From contig CAJYIW010000019.1 of NCBI GenBank assembly GCA_913775095.1, forward strand, positions 124,001-188,000: a stretch of DNA of 64,000 nucleotides. The letters run 5' to 3'. The notes under the pieces are model-generated. The model worked only from the letters and a program-made list of their open reading frames with translations. It was not told the DNA's origin and did not search any database. Numbering within the stretch: the stretch's first letter is position 1; each line of letters begins with the position of its first letter. The translations under genes were made by a program, and so were the position numbers. This document shows positions 9,260 through 17,330 of the stretch, one piece after another. The DNA comes from an uncultured Siphonobacter sp. (GTDB taxonomy: Bacteria; Bacteroidota; Bacteroidia; Cytophagales; Spirosomataceae).

Positions 9260-9424
9260 TTTCAGTTGTGTATGAACGAGTGTTTGAAAAATTCTGAACT
9301 TAAATTTGTAACCGCATTATTTCTGTACTGACCCGCGTCAGCGAGAAGAAATGCCATCAGGGTTTTGTTCTTCGGCCGCAAAAATAGTAGTTCCCGCGAA
9401 AAAGGGGCGACTATTCCCGCAGGT

Positions 9425-9871
9425 TCACAAAAAATTAAAGCCAGACACGACTCCCCACACAAAAACATAATGAGCAAAAAAGATGGCGATGAGGTAAGCA
9501 GACCGTTTGACGCGGGGAGCCCGGGGATGAATGGTAAGGACGGTTCCCCAGAAGCCCACGGCGAGAATTCCACTGAGGGTGCCCAGAATAAGTATGGACC
9601 ACCAGTCGGGCTGTAAAACGTCCTCCGCCCAGAGCCAGCCGTAGACCAGAGCAAAACCAAATCCGATGGCATAGTGCGTGATGGTTCCCACACTGACGGC
9701 CAGCAGGCTTTTGGATAACTCTTCGTCAGGACCCGCCTGAAAGGTGATCAGGGTGCCTAAGACATTAATGACCTGAGTTCGGTAACCCGTGATAAAACTG
9801 AGCAGATACATGAATAAAGTCATGGCGGAGGTTCCCGCCAGGCTGGCGATAAAAAGGTGCATTACGTTCAT
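9425..9871 (-). CDS. Four-helix integral membrane protein, unknown function
   Basis: A 148-residue hydrophobic protein that I do not recognise. About four membrane helices are visible (MHLFIASLAGTSAMTLFMYLLSF; ITHYAIGFGFALVYGWLW; WSILILGTLSGILAVGFWG; AYLIAIFFAHYVFVWGVV). The ATG at 9871 is preferred, since the longer frame would begin with TTG at 9916. It stands alone, divergent from the downstream helicase. Confidence 0.7.
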   Translation of the reverse strand: MNVMHLFIASLAGTSAMTLFMYLLSFITGYRTQVINVLGTLITFQAGPDEELSKSLLAVSVGTITHYAIGFGFALVYGWLWAEDVLQPDWWSILILGTLSGILAVGFWGTVLTIHPRAPRVKRSAYLIAIFFAHYVFVWGVVSGFNFL

Positions 9872-9973
9872 GGATGGGCGGTTTGGTTTGCCCAAGCCAG
9901 CAAAGAAACGTTCCAATTTTGGCGGTAATAAGTGCTAATACTCACGCAAAAATGAAATAGTCTGTAACGATAG

Positions 9974-9981
9974 TATCTTTG
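9974..9981 (+). promoter_or_regulatory. -7 promoter element of the DEAD-box helicase gene
   Basis: TATCTTTG, an exact TAnnTTTG match, 22 nt before the ATG at 10004. It would lie almost at the TTG of a longer frame (9989), so it supports the ATG start. Confidence 0.65.
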
Positions 9982-10003
9982 CAGGGTATTGTTACCAATT
10001 CTT

Positions 10004-11146
10004 ATGTCATTCCAATCTCTGGGTTTATCCGAAGCTTTATTAAAAGCCATTGCTGAACAGTCTTATGCAACGCCTTATCCCATTCAGAAGGAAGCCATTC
10101 CGGTTATTCTGAACGGGAAGGACGTACTGGGCATTGCCAAAACCGGCTCGGGTAAAACCGCCAGCTTTGCCCTGCCCATTCTGGAGTTACTTCAGAAAAC
10201 GTCGCCCGCCCGTAACCGGTTCATCAAGGTATTAATCCTGGTTCCCACGCGGGAGCTGGCCGTTCAGATTGCGGAAGTCTTTCAGGAATTCAGTAAAAAA
10301 TTGCCCCGCAAAGTCCGAACGCTGGCCGTATACGGCGGGGTTTCCATTAATCCACAAATGCAGCATTTACCCGGAACGGATGTCTTAATTGCCACACCCG
10401 GACGGCTGATTGATTTGCTGGATAATAACGCTCTCTCGTTAGCTCAGGTCAGTACGCTGGTACTGGATGAAGCGGATAAAATGCTCAACCTGGGCTTTGA
10501 GGAGGAGATGAACAAAATCTTTGCCTTATTACCCAAAAAGCGTCAGAATTTATTATTCTCGGCGACCCTCGCGGATTCGGTAGACCTGGTTCAAAAGAAA
10601 TTATTAACCCAGCCGGTTAAGATTGAAATTGAAGAACCGGAGGTGGACCTCGAACAAATCCATCAGATTGCATTTGCGGTAACTCCCGAGCGGAAAGGTC
10701 CATTTCTGCGGTATCTCATCAAATCCGAACAGATGAAGCAGGTTCTGGTTTTCGTTTCCTCCACCCGGACGGCCGACAATCTGGTGGTGAAGCTGAATAA
10801 AAATGGCATTCAGGCCTACGCCATGCACGGACAGAAAAGTCAGGGAGCCCGGATGCTGGCTCTCAACCGCTTTAAATCGGGGGAAATTCAGGTGTTGGTG
10901 GCTACTGATCTGATTTCTCGGGGGATTGATATCCAGTTTTTACCCCATGTGATTAATTTCGAGTTACCCCGTTCACCCAAGGATTATGTACACCGCATTG
11001 GCCGGACCGGTCGGGCGGAAGCTTCCGGGGAAGCGATTTCGCTGATCACTCCCGAAGATGAGCATCACTTCAAAATCATCCAGAAAAAGATGAAAAAGCA
11101 GGTAGAGATTCTGGAAAGTAATCACATTGACTTACACGGTTATTAA
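10004..11146 (+). CDS. DEAD-box RNA helicase (RhlE-type)
   Basis: An ATP-dependent RNA helicase, likely acting in ribosome assembly or RNA turnover. The 380-residue product has only the two RecA-like domains. Motifs in order: Q-motif region (PYPIQKEAIP), AKTGSGKT, PTRELA, TPGR, DEAD, SAT, then ATDLISRGID and HRIGRTGR. There is no long C-terminal RNA-binding tail, so it is a minimal member. The ATG at 10004 (MSFQSLGLS) is a typical helicase start. A second, similar helicase is encoded at 57.5 kb. Confidence 0.95.
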   Translation: MSFQSLGLSEALLKAIAEQSYATPYPIQKEAIPVILNGKDVLGIAKTGSGKTASFALPILELLQKTSPARNRFIKVLILVPTRELAVQIAEVFQEFSKKLPRKVRTLAVYGGVSINPQMQHLPGTDVLIATPGRLIDLLDNNALSLAQVSTLVLDEADKMLNLGFEEEMNKIFALLPKKRQNLLFSATLADSVDLVQKKLLTQPVKIEIEEPEVDLEQIHQIAFAVTPERKGPFLRYLIKSEQMKQVLVFVSSTRTADNLVVKLNKNGIQAYAMHGQKSQGARMLALNRFKSGEIQVLVATDLISRGIDIQFLPHVINFELPRSPKDYVHRIGRTGRAEASGEAISLITPEDEHHFKIIQKKMKKQVEILESNHIDLHGY

Positions 11147-11235
11147 GGGGAATAGGGGCTCGCTACTGATGATTTGGCATTAGGTTTTTAAGAAATAGTG
11201 GAACGTGTTAATACTGAACAAAACCATTATTTCTT

Positions 11236-12027
11236 ATGAATACGACTTCCATTCAACGAATTGGTACCGCCATTGCTGTCGTGGGCAGCATTGTCGGTAC
11301 TTATTTTTTTACCCGCTCGCGAACCCAGCGTAAACGTTCGTTTAGTAAGCAGCGGCAGGAAATCGATGAAAATTTGCTAACCCCTTCCAACGAAACGTTT
11401 GGCCTCATGTGGCCAGCCATCTATACCGGAACCACGGCTCTGGCTGTTCATCAAGCGTTACCCGATCAGCTCGACAATCCCCGTTACCAGAAGGCCGTAC
11501 CCTGGCTCTTGAGCAGTTACGTGCTCAACAATGCCTTTACGTATTTCTTTGCCAAGGATGATTTGGTAAGTCGGCGGGCTTCAGCCTTAACCACCATTGC
11601 TTTGCTGCCCAATGCTCTGATGTTACACAAAGCACTGGAGATTGGTCAGACGGAAGTGCCACAGCCCGAGCGTACCTTTCAGAAATCCATTAGTTTGTAC
11701 GCTGGCTGGTTAACGGTGGCTTCCGTGATTAGTGGCGGAAATCTGTTGTTACAGGCGGGAGTAAAAGTGCCGGAAGCCCTGAAAGGCCAGTTGACCTGCG
11801 GAGCTCTGTCGCTTGTGGTAACGGCGGGGATTGGTATTGCCCGTAAACTCAACGATCCCTATTACCTGATTCCCTTCATGGCTGCTTTGGCGGGCATTGC
11901 GGCCAAACAAAAGGAAGAACGGAAAGAGGTAGCCATTTGTGCTGCCACGCTGGCCGTTACCGTCGCCGGAGCTTTTATAAAACAGTTGCAGGAATCGAAA
12001 CCTGTAAAGCGTGTAGAAAGTAATTAG
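11236..12027 (+). CDS. TspO/MBR-related membrane protein
   Basis: A 263-residue protein with an N-terminal anchor and about six further hydrophobic segments. The part around residues 48-70 (TPSNETFGLMWPAIYTG) and the NNAFTYFFAKDDL segment resemble the first and third helices of TspO/MBR tryptophan-rich sensory proteins, as does LYAGWLTVASVISGG. It is longer than TspO (about 160) and has a basic N-terminal region (RSRTQRKRSF). TspO proteins bind tetrapyrroles or sterols. A ligand here is not evident. Assignment is by motif resemblance only. Confidence 0.55.
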   Translation: MNTTSIQRIGTAIAVVGSIVGTYFFTRSRTQRKRSFSKQRQEIDENLLTPSNETFGLMWPAIYTGTTALAVHQALPDQLDNPRYQKAVPWLLSSYVLNNAFTYFFAKDDLVSRRASALTTIALLPNALMLHKALEIGQTEVPQPERTFQKSISLYAGWLTVASVISGGNLLLQAGVKVPEALKGQLTCGALSLVVTAGIGIARKLNDPYYLIPFMAALAGIAAKQKEERKEVAICAATLAVTVAGAFIKQLQESKPVKRVESN

Positions 12028-12031
12028 CGGC

Positions 12032-12083
12032 CTTACAAAAGTACTTCCCGAAACTTCAAACGTTTGGGAAGTACTTTTGTAAG
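12032..12083. terminator. Long hairpin between convergent genes
   Basis: An 18-bp perfect stem (12032-12049/12066-12083), extended by a partly paired inner part around a short loop. It starts 4 nt after the stop at 12027 and ends 10 nt before the stop of the convergent gene. There is no T-run outside the stem, so it differs from a standard terminator. Confidence 0.7.
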
Positions 12084-12093
12084 AACTAGAACA

Positions 12094-12981
12094 TTACCTC
12101 CCCAAAAAAGAATTCAGATTTTCCAGTACTTTTCGGGACAACCGCTGCCGGGCTTCCGTAGTGATACCGGAGGTTCGGTTGTATAAAATGATTCGATCCC
12201 TCTTCAAAAATTCTTCCAGAGCCACGCCCGCTCCGTCTGCATCGAAAATGGCGTACGAGCTGGGATCATTACTTAACCAATCCGTAAAAGCCTCCTGGTC
12301 AAAGGTTAAGCCGAGTGAAGTATTAATCAATATGGAATTTCTCTTTCTGATTTCCAGTAAATCTCTAGTCAGTACCAGGGTGTTCTTGGGTACATGGGTG
12401 GTAATGACGTCACAGGCATTAACCATTTCCTCCAGCGATAAATAGGGGATATCCGTTTCCTTTTTGGTGCGACTGTAATAATAGGGCTGCATCCCGAAAT
12501 GGCGGGCCGTTTGAGCGACCATGGTTCCGAGCGTTCCCAAACCAATGATTCCAATGCTTTTGTTGGTTAGCTCCGTGGGTTCGTTCCGCCATTGGTAGGG
12601 ACCAAAGCCTTTGAAAAGGTTAATCAACTGAGCGAATATGAACTCTACGACTCCCTCATCTCCATAGTCCCGAACCCCTTTCACGGCAATACCCAATTCC
12701 CGGGCTTTCGCAATGTCAACGTTGGCGGCTTGCTCCGTATACAGGCTGCAACACATGGCAATGTATTTAAGCTGAGGCGAGGCTTCCAGAATGGTGGCCG
12801 TGAGGGGTGTTCGCCAGCTTACCAGCACGCAGTCGCTATTCTTGATTCGTTTGATACTTTCTGCTTCACTAGCGGGTATATCATTGTAAATGGAAATCGG
12901 ATTTCGGGAAAGTAAAGCCAGTGTTTCGAGTGTTTCATCCGTTAGCCGGCAAGGGTCGATCAGCGTAATTTTATTGAACAT
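12094..12981 (-). CDS. D-2-hydroxyacid dehydrogenase-like protein with degenerate active site
   Basis: A 295-residue protein of the D-isomer-specific 2-hydroxyacid dehydrogenase fold, with the NAD-binding motif SIGIIGLGTLGTMVAQ near residue 143. The catalytic pieces look altered. The usual INTARG Arg is Leu (INTSLGLTFD), the Glu region reads IFDADGAG, and the catalytic His of the TPHIAG motif is replaced (YNRTSGITTEA). NAD binding seems intact, so it may bind a ligand or have different chemistry. It is single, convergent with the TspO-like gene. Confidence 0.75.
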   Translation of the reverse strand: MFNKITLIDPCRLTDETLETLALLSRNPISIYNDIPASEAESIKRIKNSDCVLVSWRTPLTATILEASPQLKYIAMCCSLYTEQAANVDIAKARELGIAVKGVRDYGDEGVVEFIFAQLINLFKGFGPYQWRNEPTELTNKSIGIIGLGTLGTMVAQTARHFGMQPYYYSRTKKETDIPYLSLEEMVNACDVITTHVPKNTLVLTRDLLEIRKRNSILINTSLGLTFDQEAFTDWLSNDPSSYAIFDADGAGVALEEFLKRDRIILYNRTSGITTEARQRLSRKVLENLNSFLGR

Positions 12982-13146
12982 AAAGCAAAGCGATATCTCG
13001 ATTAATGAAGAACGAGAAATCTGGAATACGAATGGAAAAGACGAAGAAAAGCCAAATCATGAAAACAAATCTGGTTAATCCTAGCGTTGAGGGCAGTGTC
13101 AAGGAGACAGTTACTGGGTATGAAGGAATTACCATGCCAGAAAAAG

Positions 13147-13176
13147 ACAAAGGTCCGCATACTTGCGGACCTTTGT
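13147..13176 (-). terminator. Terminator of the subtilase operon
   Basis: A 13-bp perfect stem (13147-13159/13164-13176) with a 4-nt loop, followed on the minus strand by CTTTTTC. It begins 3 nt after the stop of the small gene at 13180. Confidence 0.85.
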
Positions 13177-13179
13177 ACG

Positions 13180-13434
13180 CTAAATCGGCTCGATGCCTGG
13201 ATTACTGAAAATCGCTTCTGCCGGATGATGCGGGTGATGGGCCAAGTAAACTTCAATCTGTTTAGCTGCCTGAGCATCCACTAAAACGGTGTATAGACCC
13301 TCGCCAGAATCGGTTTCAATAATCCCATAATCCAAATCAATGGAATCAACGGAAAAGGTATATTTATCAGCAATACCTTTCAGGTTGGGTCGAGCTTCTT
13401 TGCTTTGAAATTGAAACAAAATAGTTTTATCCAT
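13180..13434 (-). CDS. Stand-alone propeptide-like protein, putative subtilase inhibitor
   Basis: An 84-residue soluble protein encoded 27 bp downstream of the subtilase. Its C-terminal 40 residues resemble the region just before the catalytic domain of that protease. GLYTVLVDA, then a helix, then AIFSNPGIEPI here parallels STYLVRGEM, a helix, and GIYSDPVIEPF there. In subtilases this segment is the I9-type propeptide, whose C-terminus lies in the active site. This protein ends exactly at the corresponding point. Inference: it is a dedicated inhibitor or folding chaperone of the protease. The similarity is short and judged by eye. Confidence 0.6.
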   Translation of the reverse strand: MDKTILFQFQSKEARPNLKGIADKYTFSVDSIDLDYGIIETDSGEGLYTVLVDAQAAKQIEVYLAHHPHHPAEAIFSNPGIEPI

Positions 13435-13461
13435 CTTTCATAATTCAGTCTGATCAATGTA

Positions 13462-15048
13462 TTAACAACCGCAATCACCCTCTTTGGCCGCCACCTTTTT
13501 TTTCGTAGCCACGGCTCCTTCCGATAGGAACGGAGTGCTTTCCAGGAGCTGATTTTCTATTTCCTTTAAAAATAACTCTTCGATGGCTTCTTCGTCCATG
13601 ACGGGTTTGTGCAAATCCCGCATCGGATCATTCAGCGGAATTTTAGGGAAACGATTATTCTTCCGTAACTGCTCGCAGATTTTGGGGTAGCGTTTGCAGA
13701 AATTAGGCAGAGGACCCAGAACCGGGAACAGCTTCGTTATAATCTGGCAGGTATCAATGATCCCAAAACCCGTTTCCAGATCATACCCCGTTGGGGTCAG
13801 GTCTTCCGCCAGTGTCGTCACCAAGCTCCGAATGGCTGCCGGAGAGGTTACCGGGTTGGCTGGATCGTAACCCCGAACCGTGCGAACGGCCGCAATCACC
13901 CCCGTCGCAACCGGGCAGGCCGCGGATGTGCCTCCGTCATACGCATATACTCCCGAACCTTTGAAGTGCGTATAGGCTGATAAGTCAGGCTTGTTTTTAG
14001 TGATGCAGCCGGGGCCCTGCGTAGAATAGCCAATCCGGACTTTATCTTTTGTTACTCCCGCAATGGTTAATACCGAAGGATGACTGTTGGCTCCGTAAAT
14101 GGCCTTGGTTTCCGTAACCCCGTTGCGGGTACAACGCGAATCAGGACAGTCTGAGCCGCAGTTGCCGGCGGCAAACAGGATATCGGCTCCCGATTTTTCG
14201 AGTTCGCCCACGATTTTGTTGAAGGGGTGGTTGGGATTATGGCTGTAATTTCCGGCATGACCCACCGGAAAATCCCAGCTGGAGTGAAACATGCCCCAGC
14301 TATTATTAACCACGAGCGACTGCTGGGTGGCCTTTTTGACTTTGATTAAATGATTATACGCCTTGATGGCATCGGATAACAGCCCGCTCATGACGGTTGG
14401 ACCGCCAGCAGTTGAGCTGAGCAGGGCAATATCCAGTAAGGTGGCTTTCGGAGCCGCAATCAGCACATCATACGCACACATCGTTCCGTGATCGACGGGC
14501 ATACTTCCCGGGGTTAGGTTTGCCTGGGGAGCCCAGCTGCGGCTGGCATCGAATACCGGTTTTTTGCCTTTTGAAATCAGGTGGTTAATATTTACTCCAG
14601 TATCAACAATGGCTACCAACACGCCCGAACCATCCATTTTTTTACTTTTCAGTTTGGAAACGCAGAGCAGTTTCTCCACGTCGGTATCCGTACCTACGGG
14701 ATTTTTGCCGGGGCAAACCGCAAACGGTTCAATCACCGGATCGGAATAGATACCCACTACGGCATCGGCTTGTCGTGCTTTTTCGTATTGCGATTCGTCC
14801 ATTTCACCCCTGACCAGATAGGTAGAGCCTCGCTCGGAATCATCATACGTGAAAGCCTGGGCATTAAAAATCGAGTGAAAGCCGGAAGAAGGCCGGATTC
14901 CTGATAAGGGGACGGGCGAGAACGTGGGGTCCAGCGTGACTCCCGGAATCGTCAGCACAGGGGCGGGCGACAAACCCATCGTACGCTTTGCGGAATCAGA
15001 AGAAAAGGCTTCAGTGTAAGCCAGCTCAACGATAACATTTTTTTTCAT
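13462..15048 (-). CDS. Subtilisin-like serine protease (S8), apparently cytoplasmic
   Basis: A 528-residue subtilase. The catalytic triad is Asp149 (VAIVDTG), His187 (VDHGT) and Ser375 (GTSAACP), with oxyanion Asn296 (FAAGN). Residues about 60-109 look like an I9-type propeptide. No signal peptide or lipobox precedes it (MKKNVIVELAYTEAF), so it seems to stay in the cytoplasm. Twelve or more cysteines and a C-terminal CGC end are unusual. A linker of about 100 residues follows the catalytic domain. It is co-transcribed with the propeptide-like gene 27 bp downstream. Confidence 0.9.
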   Translation of the reverse strand: MKKNVIVELAYTEAFSSDSAKRTMGLSPAPVLTIPGVTLDPTFSPVPLSGIRPSSGFHSIFNAQAFTYDDSERGSTYLVRGEMDESQYEKARQADAVVGIYSDPVIEPFAVCPGKNPVGTDTDVEKLLCVSKLKSKKMDGSGVLVAIVDTGVNINHLISKGKKPVFDASRSWAPQANLTPGSMPVDHGTMCAYDVLIAAPKATLLDIALLSSTAGGPTVMSGLLSDAIKAYNHLIKVKKATQQSLVVNNSWGMFHSSWDFPVGHAGNYSHNPNHPFNKIVGELEKSGADILFAAGNCGSDCPDSRCTRNGVTETKAIYGANSHPSVLTIAGVTKDKVRIGYSTQGPGCITKNKPDLSAYTHFKGSGVYAYDGGTSAACPVATGVIAAVRTVRGYDPANPVTSPAAIRSLVTTLAEDLTPTGYDLETGFGIIDTCQIITKLFPVLGPLPNFCKRYPKICEQLRKNNRFPKIPLNDPMRDLHKPVMDEEAIEELFLKEIENQLLESTPFLSEGAVATKKKVAAKEGDCGC

Positions 15049-15465
15049 GAGAAATGAAGGATAAAGGTTGAGAGATACTTTTCAACCTTAGTCGCTGGAG
15101 CGACTCCTTCAGGAAACAAGGCATAGAAAAAATTTAGAAGGCAACGTTAGAACCTGGCTTCTGACTTCCGGTCATTACTTTTGGCGTATTGTATCAGGTT
15201 AACTCCTGTGATAAAACACGCAGACTCCTTCGAGATGCCGGAACAAGGGTTCAGAGCTTACAGCCTTAGCCTGTCATCTCGAACGCAGTGAGAGAACTTA
15301 GGCAGGGATGGAGATCATCTTGTACTCATAGGAAGTATAATTGATCAGGAACCTAAGGTTCTTCGCTTCGCTCGGGATGACAGGAGAAAGGGTTTTGGAC
15401 GATACATAACTCCTGGCCTCGTCCTTCAGCATAGGACAAGAAACAGCAAGAATCAGTAGGGAAAA
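15049..15465. other. Gene-free gap with a MITE-like element
   Basis: 417 bp without a supported gene upstream of the subtilase and downstream of the CoA-transferase. Apart from the inverted-repeat element at 15270-15384, I see no promoter box or terminator. Confidence 0.6.
15270..15384. repeat. MITE-like inverted-repeat element, 115 bp
   Basis: Two 33-nt arms (15270-15302 and 15352-15384) are inverted copies with roughly 80% identity around a 49-nt core. Both begin CCTGTCAT at the outer end. Words such as GTCATCCCGAGCGAAGCGAAG are reminiscent of dispersed repeats found between genes in many bacteria. It has no ORF. Confidence 0.7.
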
Positions 15466-16761
15466 TCAATAACGCATCTGCTGTAAACGATCAAAGGCGG
15501 CCCGGTCCAGAGCTTCCCGGTGATCGGGGTGAGCGATGTGAATCAGAGCCCTGGCCCGCTGAGCCAGGTTTTTGCCGTATAAATCGGCCACGCCGTATTC
15601 GGTTACGACATAACGCGTATGAGCACGCGTAGTTACTACGCCCGCTCCCGGTTTGAGTAAGGGAACAATTTTGGATTCTCCCCGGCTGGTTACGGAAGGA
15701 ATGGCGATAATGGCCTTCCCGTTTTGAGACAGGGTAGCTCCGCGAATAAAATCCATTTGTCCTCCCACACCCGAGTACATCCGGGTTCCGATGGAATCCG
15801 CACAAATCTGACCGGTAAGATCTACCTCAATGGCACTGTTAATCGCGGTAACCTTGGCGTTTTGCCGGATTACAGACGTATCATTGACGTACCCAATGTC
15901 CAGCATGGCTACGCCGGGATTATCGTCAATGAAATCATAAAGGTTGCGACTGCCCACGGCGAAACTGGATACTATTTTTCCGGGATGCACTTTCTTATGT
16001 TTTCCGGTAATGATGCCCTTATTCACCAGGGGTAATAAGCCGTCAGAGAACATTTCAGTATGAACGCCGAGGTCGCGGTGGTTTTCCAGGTAGAGTAAAA
16101 CTGCATTAGGAATCCCCCCGATGCCCATCTGAATGCAGGCTCCGTCGTCCACCAGTCCGGCTACATTCCGGCCAATCGCCGATTCGAGGTCCGTGGGCAG
16201 GCTCAGTTCATGTTCGTACAGGGGCCGGTCTTCGTAAGCCATAGCCGTAAACTGCTGAACGTGAACAATGCCGTCGCCATGGGAGCGGGGAACCTGAGGG
16301 TTCACGAGAGCAATCACTTTCTTTGCTGATTCAACGGCAGCTCGGCTCACATCCACTGACGTACCCAGCGAGCAGTAGCCGTGCGGATCGGGCGGTGACA
16401 CCTGAACGATAGCGGTATCCAGCGGCCAGATTCGGTTGCGAAACAAACTCGGGACCTCACTCAGAAAAATAGGCAGGTATTGAGCATATCCCTCTGCCAC
16501 GGCTTTTCTCAGACTTGAGCCTATAAAAATGGCATTCGGGAAAAACGCATGACGAGCTTCGGGTTCGACCAGCGGGAATGTTTTGCCCTCCAGGTGCATG
16601 TGAATGGTGTGTACATCCTCCAGTTCGGAAGCCCGCTGGGCGAGAGCTTCAATCAGCGGCATGGGTGTAGCGGCGGCCGCCTGTATAAAAACGCGTTCGT
16701 GACTTTCAATGTGGCGAACCGCCTCGGCGGGCGATACGTAGCTGTAAGGTTTCATGGTCAT
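15466..16761 (-). CDS. Acetyl-CoA hydrolase/transferase family (4-hydroxybutyrate CoA-transferase-like)
   Basis: A family I CoA-transferase of about 431 residues that moves CoA between acetate and another short acid. The C-terminal half contains the catalytic Glu motif NSAIEVDLTGQ, the GGQMDFIRGA segment and SRGESKIVP. The N-terminal part includes FIQAAAATP and QVSPPDPHGYCSLG. The frame is open to 16797, but the ATGs at 16761 and 16755 (MTMKPYSY) match family starts. The substrate cannot be fixed from sequence (butyrate, 4-hydroxybutyrate, acetate or succinate). No pathway partner lies nearby. Confidence 0.88.
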   Translation of the reverse strand: MTMKPYSYVSPAEAVRHIESHERVFIQAAAATPMPLIEALAQRASELEDVHTIHMHLEGKTFPLVEPEARHAFFPNAIFIGSSLRKAVAEGYAQYLPIFLSEVPSLFRNRIWPLDTAIVQVSPPDPHGYCSLGTSVDVSRAAVESAKKVIALVNPQVPRSHGDGIVHVQQFTAMAYEDRPLYEHELSLPTDLESAIGRNVAGLVDDGACIQMGIGGIPNAVLLYLENHRDLGVHTEMFSDGLLPLVNKGIITGKHKKVHPGKIVSSFAVGSRNLYDFIDDNPGVAMLDIGYVNDTSVIRQNAKVTAINSAIEVDLTGQICADSIGTRMYSGVGGQMDFIRGATLSQNGKAIIAIPSVTSRGESKIVPLLKPGAGVVTTRAHTRYVVTEYGVADLYGKNLAQRARALIHIAHPDHREALDRAAFDRLQQMRY

Positions 16762-16819
16762 CTGTTGTCGAAAGAAAGGGTAAAATTGAACCTCCAACTT
16801 CGTACAAAAAATGAATAAT

Positions 16820-16878
16820 ATCAGCTTTCGAAGAATTTTATTAAGAAATATTCTAAATAAAATTCTTCGAAAGCTGAT
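16820..16878 (-). terminator. Perfect 23-bp hairpin
   Basis: Arms 16820-16842 and 16856-16878 are exact inverted copies with a 13-nt loop. It lies 20 nt after the stop of the lipoprotein gene and upstream of the CoA-transferase. The stem is far longer than a terminator needs and lacks a clear U-tract. It may act as a terminator or a double-strand RNase target. Confidence 0.65.
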
Positions 16879-16898
16879 TCCTGGAACCGGAGGGGTTC

Positions 16899-17330
16899 TT
16901 ACTTCACCCGAACGTACTTTTCAACGATGGTATGGTTGATCCCTAATTCTTTGATTTCCTCCTTACCGGTCTGGATGAGGGTATCCTGATGAAATTCTAC
17001 GGTGAACTGAAAGCTTTTTCCTTCGTAAGGTCGGTAGCTGCAATACTCCACCTGTTCGGTGTACTGATCTCCCTTCAATGTATACGTACCGCCGCCACCG
17101 GCAAAAAAGGCGGTGGCCGAGTCCTTCCCGGCATTCAGATCGTGATTGAGGAATGAAAAATGGGTATCATTCAAAATCTTGATCATCTTCCGACCGAAAA
17201 GATCATCGGACGTAGTTTTCCCGGCTTCAATTTTCTGGGCAGCGACAAGCTGCCAGCTTCCCTTTAGTTCATTCTTGGATTGGCAGGCGGTGAAGAAAAG
17301 GAGCGATAAGGCACCCAAAGCAAGTTTCAT
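16899..17330 (-). CDS. Small lipocalin-like lipoprotein
   Basis: A 143-residue exported lipoprotein: the signal ends at LLFFTAC (Cys16). The mature part begins with KGSWQL and has repeated beta strands (GGGGTYTLKGDQYTEQVEYC; FQFTVEFHQDTL), typical of DUF4488/lipocalin-like proteins of Bacteroidota. Ligand and role are unknown. It is single and followed by a very long hairpin at 16820-16878. It resembles the lipoprotein at 4.0 kb in layout but not closely in sequence. Confidence 0.78.
   Translation of the reverse strand: MKLALGALSLLFFTACQSKNELKGSWQLVAAQKIEAGKTTSDDLFGRKMIKILNDTHFSFLNHDLNAGKDSATAFFAGGGGTYTLKGDQYTEQVEYCSYRPYEGKSFQFTVEFHQDTLIQTGKEEIKELGINHTIVEKYVRVK

Noticed and set aside
9262-9693. 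143-codon open frame on the minus strand
   Set aside because: It overlaps the four-helix membrane protein in another frame. That one has clear helices and a usable ATG.
13059-13208. Small ORF (49 aa) on the plus strand, possible peptide precursor
   Set aside because: It overlaps the terminator hairpin of the subtilase operon and the end of the small inhibitor gene on the other strand. The hairpin explains the sequence better.
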